A stretch of 64,000 nt of DNA from Rhodobacteraceae bacterium M385 (GTDB taxonomy: Bacteria > Pseudomonadota > Alphaproteobacteria > Rhodobacterales > Rhodobacteraceae), in contig CP081102.1 of NCBI GenBank assembly GCA_025141835.1, forward strand, positions 2,790,001 to 2,854,000, written 5' to 3'. The notes beneath the pieces were generated by a model, which was not told the DNA's origin, ran no database searches, and was given only the letters and a program-made list of their open reading frames with translations. Position numbers and translations under genes: made by a program. This document shows, piece by piece, positions 58,778-64,000 of this stretch. Numbering within the stretch: the stretch's first letter is position 1; every line of letters begins with the position of its first letter.

Positions 58778-59386
58778 TCACGCCTCCCCGGGCCGGTTTA
58801 GCGCAAACACCTCACGGATCACTGCGTAATCTCGATACCCCATCCGCGCCAAGGGGTTGAAACGGGTCACGTCAAACATCCCGTCCACCAAACAATCCTC
58901 GCGGATATGCACCCCCACAACCTCCCCGAAAACGGCAAAGTTGTGGGCGCCTTCCAGCTTCACAATCTGGCTCACCCGGCACTCCAAATTCGCAGGCGCC
59001 GACGCGACGCGGGAACAGGCGATCTCTGAGCAATCCGCCCTTTCCACCCCCGCCTTCAAGAACTCATCATCCTCTTTCGGCCACGGCCCGGACGTCTCGT
59101 TCATCGCATCGCGTGCGCCAAATTCCACGATGTTCACGCAGAACACGCCCGTCTCCCGAATGTTTGCCACGCTGTCTTTCGTGTCGCCCCGATCTGCCTT
59201 GGCCGATGTTGACGAGAACATGACCTGCGGCGGCTCATAGGCTACCGCATTGAAGAAGGAATAGGGGGCAAGGTTCTCTGCCCCGCCTGCCCCTCGCGTT
59301 GAAATCCACCCAATCGGGCGCGGAGAGACGATGGCGTTGAACGGGTTGTGGGGCAGGCCGTGGCCGTTTTCGGGGCGGTAGAACAT
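58778..59386 (-). CDS. Flavin reductase family protein (FMN-binding split barrel)
   Basis: A 202-residue protein of the flavin reductase-like/HpaC fold. Residues 1-60 contain NPFNAIVSPRPIGWISTRG, the FMN-contact signature, and NLAPYSFFNAVAYEPPQVMF; then RETGVFCVNIVEF and HNFAVFGEVVGVHI. Such proteins bind FMN and may serve two-component monooxygenases; no partner monooxygenase is adjacent. The start ATG at 59386 has GGAAAGC upstream; an upstream TTG is not needed. It converges on the SulP gene. Confidence 0.88.
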   Translation of the reverse strand: MFYRPENGHGLPHNPFNAIVSPRPIGWISTRGAGGAENLAPYSFFNAVAYEPPQVMFSSTSAKADRGDTKDSVANIRETGVFCVNIVEFGARDAMNETSGPWPKEDDEFLKAGVERADCSEIACSRVASAPANLECRVSQIVKLEGAHNFAVFGEVVGVHIREDCLVDGMFDVTRFNPLARMGYRDYAVIREVFALNRPGEA

Positions 59387-59482
59387 GTCGGGCGCTTTCC
59401 ATGAATTGCGTTGGTTTGGCAAAGGCCTAGCCCCGTGCTAGGCGAGACACCAGAGTTCAAAGCGAAGAGAACCGGGCCGAGC

Positions 59483-59959
59483 ATGTATACGCTTTCCCAA
59501 GAAACGGCAGACGACCGCGCCGAGGTCGAGGCGCTCTACGACACCTGCTTTGCGCCGGGTCGCGAGGCGCTTTCGAGTTACCGCCTGCGCGAAGGGGTGC
59601 CGCCGGTGGCGGATCTCTGCCTTGTGGCCCGTGATGATCTGCTCATCGTGGCCGGAGCGATCCGGTTCTGGCCCGTGCTTGTTGGGGCCTCGGACGCTCT
59701 GCTTCTTGGGCCGATCGCCGTCCACCCGACCCGGCAGGGCGAAGGACTCGGTGGTTTGCTGATGAACGCCAGCTTAGATGCCGCGCGCGCCATGGGCAGT
59801 GATCGCATCCTGCTGGTCGGCGACGCGCCCTATTATCAAAAATTCGGCTTCATGCCGCTTTCTGGCGTCACCATGCCCCCGCCCACCAACCCCGCGCGGG
59901 TCTTGGGCCTTGGCGATTGGGAAAACATCACCGGCGATGTCACCCGCTGGGAACCTTAG
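59483..59959 (+). CDS. GNAT family N-acetyltransferase
   Basis: A 158-residue acetyltransferase. The acetyl-CoA loop is seen in LLGPIAVHPTRQGEGLGGLL (Q/R-x-x-G-x-G type), with DDLLIVAGAIRFWPVLVGAS before it and LLVGDAPYYQKFGFMPLSG near the end, which fits the YhbS-like GNATs. The substrate is unknown. The start is the ATG encoding MYTLSQETADDRAE; the longer frame is unsupported. The gene is divergent from the flavin reductase across about 96 bases and is followed by DUF2927. Confidence 0.88.
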   Translation: MYTLSQETADDRAEVEALYDTCFAPGREALSSYRLREGVPPVADLCLVARDDLLIVAGAIRFWPVLVGASDALLLGPIAVHPTRQGEGLGGLLMNASLDAARAMGSDRILLVGDAPYYQKFGFMPLSGVTMPPPTNPARVLGLGDWENITGDVTRWEP

Positions 59960-60074
59960 GGCCGCGGAACACACCGCGCGACCCTTGGGCCAAACCATGC
60001 GCCCGCGCAACAGGTCCGTGCCAAAGCGCCGCCCTGCGCTTGATCCCTGCCCCGCCCCTTGCCATCACTTCGCC

Positions 60075-60770
60075 ATGTGGCGTGCCTTGCTTTGTCTTCT
60101 GCTCATCTGCCTTTCGGTTCCCCGTGCAGCCTCTGCGCAGGAATTCATTGCTGTGCCCGACCGGATCTCGGACGAGGCCTTCTATCGCCTTGTCGCCTGT
60201 GCGGCCCGCCCCGGCGGCGACTGCAACAAGCCCCTGATATATTGGCCCGAAGATCGCCGCCTTGCCCTGCGGGTGGGCATTGCAAGCACCGCTGAAAGCT
60301 TCCGGGATTACCGTTTCGATATCGTAGACGCCGCCATTGACGCCGCCATCGCCGAGATCAACGGCGCGGGCGCCCACCTGTATCTTGAGCGCGTCTATGA
60401 AGGGGAAATGGATGTCCCCTTCTACCTTGTGGACACGCCCCAAGGCGGCACGATCACCGGCACCGGGGTCGAGGAACTCGATGGCTCTTCCATCGCCATT
60501 GGCAGGGTCGCGATCCGGTCGCGGGGCGGTGAAATCGTGGCCTCCACCATTGCCATCAGCCAAGATATCCGCCGCCGGGAAATCGCCTCGGTCATTCTGG
60601 AAGAACTGGTGCAATCTTTGGGGCTGGTCACCGATATCGCCTCCCCCGCCTACGAGCTGTCCATCTTTGCCGAGAATGGCAATTCCATGACCCGTCTGCG
60701 CGGCCAAGATGCGAGCGCTCTGCGTCGGCACTACCCGCGCCCCGGCGTCCCTGAGCCCACCACAAATTAA
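60075..60770 (+). CDS. DUF2927 domain secreted protein
   Basis: A 231-residue protein with a signal peptide (MWRALLCLLLICLSVPRAAS). The mature region contains RLVACAARPGGDCNKPLIYW, ALRVGIASTAESFRDYRFDI and SVILEELVQSLGLVTDIAS. The latter resembles the conserved EEL-Q-LGL motif of DUF2927, a family of probably exported proteins of unknown function. The start is the ATG with a downstream signal peptide; an upstream in-frame ATG at 59991 is possible but has no signal. It lies 16 bases before apt, so the pair may be co-transcribed. Confidence 0.8.
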   Translation: MWRALLCLLLICLSVPRAASAQEFIAVPDRISDEAFYRLVACAARPGGDCNKPLIYWPEDRRLALRVGIASTAESFRDYRFDIVDAAIDAAIAEINGAGAHLYLERVYEGEMDVPFYLVDTPQGGTITGTGVEELDGSSIAIGRVAIRSRGGEIVASTIAISQDIRRREIASVILEELVQSLGLVTDIASPAYELSIFAENGNSMTRLRGQDASALRRHYPRPGVPEPTTN

Positions 60771-60786
60771 CGCCGGAGCCCCTTCG

Positions 60787-61326
60787 ATGAACGCCCAGAA
60801 AACCGTGCGCGACTATATCCGCACGATCCCCGACTTTCCCCACGAGGGAATCATGTTTCGCGACGTGACAACCCTGTTCCAAGACCCTCGCGGCTTCCGT
60901 TTAGCGGTGGATCAGCTGTTATCGCCCTACGTGGGCGAAACCATTGACGCCGTGGCAGGCCTGGAGGCCCGTGGCTTCATCCTCGGCGGCGCTGTCGCGC
61001 ACCAACTGTCCAAAGGCTTCATTCCGGTGCGCAAAAAGGGCAAACTGCCCGCCGCCACGATCGAGCAGGCCTATAAGCTGGAATACGGCGAGGCGATTGT
61101 GGAAATCCACGACGATGCTGTGCAAGCGGGCGATAAGGTCTTGATTGTGGATGATCTTCTTGCCACCGGCGGTACAGCCGAGGCGGGTATCAAGCTGATC
61201 GAACGCCTCGGGGCCGAGGTCATTGGCTGCGCATTCGTGATCGACCTGCCCGATCTGGGCGGACGTGCCAAGTTGGAGGCAATGGGCGTCCCGGTCCACG
61301 CAATCTGCGCCTATGAGGGGCTGTGA
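60787..61326 (+). CDS. apt: Adenine phosphoribosyltransferase
   Basis: Salvages adenine to AMP using PRPP. The 179-residue protein has YIRTIPDFPHEGIMFRDVTT at the N-terminus, FILGGAVAHQLSKGFIPVRK and the PRPP-binding motif VLIVDDLLATGGTAEAG (about residues 120-133). LEYGEAIVEIHDDAV, before this, is typical of Apt. GGAG is eight bases from the ATG; a longer frame begins inside the preceding gene. It receives adenine from mtnP activity in this window. Confidence 0.97.
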   Translation: MNAQKTVRDYIRTIPDFPHEGIMFRDVTTLFQDPRGFRLAVDQLLSPYVGETIDAVAGLEARGFILGGAVAHQLSKGFIPVRKKGKLPAATIEQAYKLEYGEAIVEIHDDAVQAGDKVLIVDDLLATGGTAEAGIKLIERLGAEVIGCAFVIDLPDLGGRAKLEAMGVPVHAICAYEGL

Positions 61327-61337
61327 GAATAATTATT

Positions 61338-61420
61338 TTGATAACACAAATATCAATTCCCGCTTAACCTTACGTTAAGCATATCGTACTACCAAGTTGT
61401 ACCGCTGAGTACGTAGCGGT
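61338..61420. repeat. Run of three inverted repeats downstream of apt
   Basis: Three inverted repeats follow each other in an AT-rich stretch: TTGATA (61338-61343) / TATCAA (61351-61356), GCTTAAC (61362-61368) / GTTAAGC (61374-61380), and ACCGCT (61401-61406) / AGCGGT (61415-61420). The middle one contains a CtrA-type site. No open frame with coding character lies here. They may be operators, or parts of a small RNA with the hairpin at 61446-61478. Confidence 0.55.
61364..61378. promoter_or_regulatory. CtrA-type binding site between apt and tRNA-Leu
   Basis: TTAACCTTACGTTAA is an exact TTAA-N7-TTAA match and the centre of the palindrome GCTTAACCTTACGTTAAGC. The next protein-coding start on the plus strand is not within the window, so its target is unclear: it could drive a small RNA or sit as a remnant promoter. 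The site is symmetric, so the orientation cannot be told. Confidence 0.55.
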
Positions 61421-61445
61421 TCAGTATTCGAGTAAACTGCAAAGT

Positions 61446-61478
61446 CTACGCGCCCTATCCCCAATCTAGGGCGCGTAG
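61446..61478. terminator. Perfect GC hairpin upstream of tRNA-Leu
   Basis: CTACGCGCCCTA (61446-61457) pairs perfectly with TAGGGCGCGTAG (61467-61478) around a nine-base loop. The stem is terminator-like but followed by CACCATTTG rather than a T-run, so it may be a weak terminator of apt or of a small RNA, or a processing/attachment structure. Confidence 0.45.
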
Positions 61479-61540
61479 CACCATTTGCTGACGCTCCTCC
61501 ATTGTCATCCTCTCAACACATCGGTAGGGCTATGGCTGCT

Positions 61541-61628
61541 GCGGGCGTGATGGAATTGGTAGACATACCAGACTTAAAATCTGTTGGGCCTTGTGCCCGT
61601 GCGGGTTCGAGTCCCGCCGCCCGCACCA
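61541..61628 (+). tRNA. tRNA-Leu(UAA)
   Basis: An 88-base gene with encoded CCA. The acceptor stem GCGGGCG pairs with CGCCCGC (61618-61624), followed by discriminator A and CCA. The D-region TGGAATTGGTAGACA, a long variable arm TGGGCCTTGTGCCCG and the T-loop GGGTTCGAGTCCCGC are all class II leucine features. The anticodon loop CTTAAAA holds anticodon TAA, reading UUA. The anticodon stem is CAGA/TCTG with an imperfect closing pair. Its 3' end marks the start of lower-GC DNA. Confidence 0.95.
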
Positions 61629-61911
61629 ATATTTCTCGAATTTCCTATAAATATCAATAAGTTGCAATGGTCCAGTGCGTGCAATTCCACCTATCAATCC
61701 ACCTTTGCAAGAGCACTCGTAGTTACCTGGTTCAAGAATAGTACGATCTCGGCAAGCGGCCAAAATTCCGTAGACGATAGTCATGCTCTTTTGAGGACCG
61801 AAAGCGTGCATTCACAGAGCTTACACTCGCGCGACTTATTGCCCAATTAGTCTGAACTTTGCCGACGATCTATAGAGCATAAACGACCAGGAGGTGAGAA
61901 GCGGCGCGAAC
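61629..61911. other. Intergenic region after tRNA-Leu
   Basis: 283 bases of lower-GC DNA without a credible gene. The antisense frame that covers the tRNA is the usual false ORF found across tRNA-Leu genes. No direct repeat of the tRNA 3' end is visible within the window, so a second attachment site, if any, lies to the right of it. Confidence 0.5.
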
Positions 61912-63093
61912 CTACAGGACACTCACTAGCGCATGTGCGACGCGATCAATCTGGTTCATTGAAATCCCCGCCAAGTTCATTCGACCACTGGATAGAATGT
62001 AGATACCATGTTCAAGACGCAGTTCGTCTACTTGGTCAGAGCTGAGGGACAAGGTGGAGAACATTCCGGTGTGACGTTCAAGAAAATCATACTGGTCCGA
62101 GTTCGTGTTGCGCCGAAGCGCTGCAGCCAATCGATTACGAACTAGTAGCACCCGGTCGCGCATCTGATTAAGTTCTGACAACCAGACCTCCCGAAGCTCG
62201 CCGTTGCTGAGTATCTCCTTAACCACGGTCGCGCCATGATCGGGTGGCATTGCATAGGTCTTGTTAATCAATGCGAGGATTTTTTGGCGGGTACGTCTGG
62301 CCTGCACGTCCGTTCTCGCCAAAGCTCCGAGGATTCCCACCCTGTCGCGATAGTTCGAAAAAGTCTTCGAACAGGTCACTGCGAGCATGGCTTCCGGTAA
62401 ATCCTTAACCACTGCCCGAACCCCTTCAACATCTTCTTCCAGGCCCTTTGCAAAGCCTTGGTAGGCGACATCTAAAATCGGCAACAGGCCGCGGCTTTGG
62501 ACGACTTCGGTCACCGCCCCCCATTCTGAAACAGATAGGTCCGCACCGGTTGGATTATGGCAACATGCTTGCAAGAGTACAGCGTCTCCCGGCTTGGCAC
62601 GCCCCAAATCCTCCAACATTCCGGTGATATCAACACCTTGCGTGACCGGATCGTAATATCGAAATTCCGCAACGGCCAAGCGGCTCGCCCGAAGAATTGG
62701 GCCGTGGTTCGCCCAAGAAGGTGATGACATCCAAATCGTCGCTGTCGGGTTGGCTTCCGCGATCAAGTCGGCCGCGATGCGGAGCGCCGCGACCCCGCCC
62801 GGGGTCTGAACCCTTGCCCACCGATCAAGCGGGGCATCCTTTCCCAGCACCAATTCAGCCAGCAGCGTAGAAAATGCATCATCCCCCGCAAGGCCCACAT
62901 AGGATTTGCTTGCTTGAGAGTCCAAAATCCTCGCTTCAGCCGTCTTGACGGCCGCCATGACTGGGGTCTGCCCGGCGTCGTCACGATACACGCCTAGGCC
63001 TAGATCAATCTTGTCTGTGCGCGTATCCGCCCGGAAAAGCTGCGACACCAAGTTTGCCCCGAATAGCGGCGTTTCTTCAAACTGTTCAAACAT
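61912..63093 (-). CDS. Aspartate/aromatic aminotransferase family protein
   Basis: A 393-residue PLP-dependent class I aminotransferase. The lysine is Lys243 in VTCSKTFSNYRDRVG; others are the N-terminal LGLGVYRDDAGQTPV, QACCHNPTGADLS (with the HNPTG motif) and SSGRMNLAGIS. It is the AspC/TyrB subgroup, converting aspartate, aromatic or other amino acids; the context with a sulfatase suggests a special substrate but does not name it. Codon use and GC (about 50% on the 60-base lines at 62041 and 62161, versus 72% at 57241) differ from the rest of the window. It starts 22 bases after the sulfatase stop. Confidence 0.9.
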   Translation of the reverse strand: MFEQFEETPLFGANLVSQLFRADTRTDKIDLGLGVYRDDAGQTPVMAAVKTAEARILDSQASKSYVGLAGDDAFSTLLAELVLGKDAPLDRWARVQTPGGVAALRIAADLIAEANPTATIWMSSPSWANHGPILRASRLAVAEFRYYDPVTQGVDITGMLEDLGRAKPGDAVLLQACCHNPTGADLSVSEWGAVTEVVQSRGLLPILDVAYQGFAKGLEEDVEGVRAVVKDLPEAMLAVTCSKTFSNYRDRVGILGALARTDVQARRTRQKILALINKTYAMPPDHGATVVKEILSNGELREVWLSELNQMRDRVLLVRNRLAAALRRNTNSDQYDFLERHTGMFSTLSLSSDQVDELRLEHGIYILSSGRMNLAGISMNQIDRVAHALVSVL

Positions 63094-63115
63094 ATATCTA
63101 TGCCTCTCTGGCTAT

Positions 63116-64000
63116 TCAGGCGCTGCGCAAGGCGCGCGGACTTTCGTCCATGAGCGAGATTAATTGTTGGGCCAACAACTCCAGCATGTCGGATTTGATC
63201 GCGGCAAACTCGGGAACGTCCCAAAGATTATGGGCCTGCGTCGGGTCGTTCTTGCGGTCATAAAGCTCGCCCCAGGTCTGACCATTGTGAAGCGACAGAC
63301 GCCAATCAGGTGTCATGACCGAACGGACGCGAGTGGGGACGTCAAACCCCATGCGAGCAAAACCGTCACTATATTCGACCAAAAGCGAGTCATGGGCCGG
63401 CACGTCGTTAGTCATGGCAGGCAGCAGCGACACACCCTGCATCCCCACATAGGGAACCAGTCCAGCACGCTCCAAAATCGTGGCCGACACGTCGACGGTA
63501 GAGGCGAGTGTTTCGACCACTTTGCCCTTCTGACAGTCCGGCTCTTTCCAAATCATTGGGACACGCGTGACGGATTCGTGCATCCATGGCCCTTTCAGCA
63601 ATAAGTTGTAGTCACCAAGGTAATCGCCGTGGTCAGAGTTAAAGATAATAACCGTATTCTCGGCCTGCCCCGTTTCTTCGAGAACCTGTATGATATCCCC
63701 GATGGCATCATCGATCATTGTGATCATACCCGCCGTCAGCGCCATCGCTTCCTTCACGTGCTGATCACGAACCATGATTGCATTGGTGTCCTTGTCGGGC
63801 GTGTCGCCACGCTCAAGCGCCTCTTTGCACGCAACCAATGGCGGTGGCGGGTTTTTATGCCTGTCGTAGGGCACCGGAATGTCGAATTGGTCGGGGGAAT
63901 ACATGTCCCAATACTTGCCGGGGGGCGTGAACGGGTGATGGGGATCCGGGAAAGAGACGTAGGTGAATTTGGGACGCGGATCGTCTGCATTTTCCTTCAG
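63116..64000 (-). CDS. Sulfatase, 5' part outside window
   Basis: At least 294 residues of an alkaline-phosphatase-superfamily sulfatase, cut at the right edge; the visible part starts LKENADDPRPKFTYVSFPDP and runs through HHPFTPPGKYWD, IFNSDHGDYLGDYNLLLKG, WMHESVTRVPMIW and LYDRKNDPTQAHNLWDVPEF, ending QLISLMDESPRALRSA. These fit type I sulfatases, which cleave organic sulfate esters. The formylglycine motif (CxPxR or SxPxR) must lie outside the window. The aminotransferase follows 22 bases downstream, likely in the same transcript. Confidence 0.9.
   Translation of the reverse strand: MKENADDPRPKFTYVSFPDPHHPFTPPGKYWDMYSPDQFDIPVPYDRHKNPPPPLVACKEALERGDTPDKDTNAIMVRDQHVKEAMALTAGMITMIDDAIGDIIQVLEETGQAENTVIIFNSDHGDYLGDYNLLLKGPWMHESVTRVPMIWKEPDCQKGKVVETLASTVDVSATILERAGLVPYVGMQGVSLLPAMTNDVPAHDSLLVEYSDGFARMGFDVPTRVRSVMTPDWRLSLHNGQTWGELYDRKNDPTQAHNLWDVPEFAAIKSDMLELLAQQLISLMDESPRALRSA

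Noticed and set aside
61530..61811. Antisense 93-residue ORF with the wording CGRRDSNPHGHKAQ across tRNA-Leu
   Set aside because: It is the translation of the tRNA-Leu complement, a well-known false ORF; it has no ribosome site and no coding character.
1..64000. CRISPR arrays, insertion sequences, rRNA genes and prophage genes
   Set aside because: None seen: no regularly spaced repeats, no transposase or integrase motifs, and no rRNA-like sequence anywhere in the window.

Overview
The window looks like a chromosomal segment of an alphaproteobacterium of the order Rhodobacterales (Roseobacter/Rhodobacter group). The evidence is the GC-rich coding sequence, the coxB-ctaB genes divergent from tldD, the hflK-hflC-DUF2065-degP block, DUF1467 next to a methylmalonyl-CoA epimerase, a DUF2842 gene, a LexA operator of the alphaproteobacterial type (GTTC-N7-GTTC) and two full CtrA-type sites (TTAA-N7-TTAA). 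The species cannot be named from the sequence alone. About 98% of the window is tightly packed housekeeping DNA. There are no insertion sequences, CRISPR arrays or rRNA genes.

Layout. 1-4126: cytochrome oxidase assembly (ctaB, cut by the window edge; coxB) diverging from tldD and two small membrane proteins. 4163-11610: dprA behind a CtrA box, topA, a nitroreductase, an EI24-type membrane protein, DUF1467-mce and a response regulator with no output domain. 11607-15860: aspS, an FG-GAP exported protein, a 2Fe-2S ferredoxin, an SOS-promoter-driven fragment of DnaE2 and a peptidoglycan-binding lipoprotein. 15951-23240: a minus-strand block of thiN, rpiA, gor, hflK, hflC, DUF2065 and degP. 23449-32793: a large acidic modular protein, DUF2842, purA, secG, pyrG, an outer-membrane barrel, a DegT-type aminotransferase and gph. 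32926-38852: glmU-glmS-GNAT-DNA alkylation repair, then lysC. 39205-42107: five exported proteins, three of which carry a CxxxC motif, including a SCO1 homologue and a rhodanese. 42113-48209: opgC-opgG-opgH for periplasmic glucans, plus a TPR protein. 48428-61326: a CoA-transferase/TPP-enzyme pair, ptsP, argO/argP, an RhtB exporter, mtnP, a SulP transporter, a flavin reductase, a GNAT, a DUF2927 protein and apt. 61541-64000: tRNA-Leu(UAA) followed by a lower-GC aminotransferase and a truncated sulfatase, which looks like the edge of an island.

How the parts work together. Envelope biogenesis dominates: UDP-GlcNAc supply (glmS, glmU), periplasmic glucan synthesis (opg), protein export and quality control (secG, hflKC, degP), copper/redox maturation (coxB, ctaB, the SCO1 cluster) and nucleotide supply (purA, pyrG, apt, rpiA, mtnP). 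The regulatory signals point to DNA uptake and repair under cell-cycle control (CtrA at dprA), an SOS promoter on a vestigial polymerase domain, and a heat-shock-like promoter at degP.

The most unusual items are the LexA-box-driven stand-alone DnaE2 OB domain, the CtrA box at dprA, the CxxxC export cluster, and the run of inverted repeats with a second CtrA box between apt and tRNA-Leu. All functional statements come from reading the sequence; no database search was possible.
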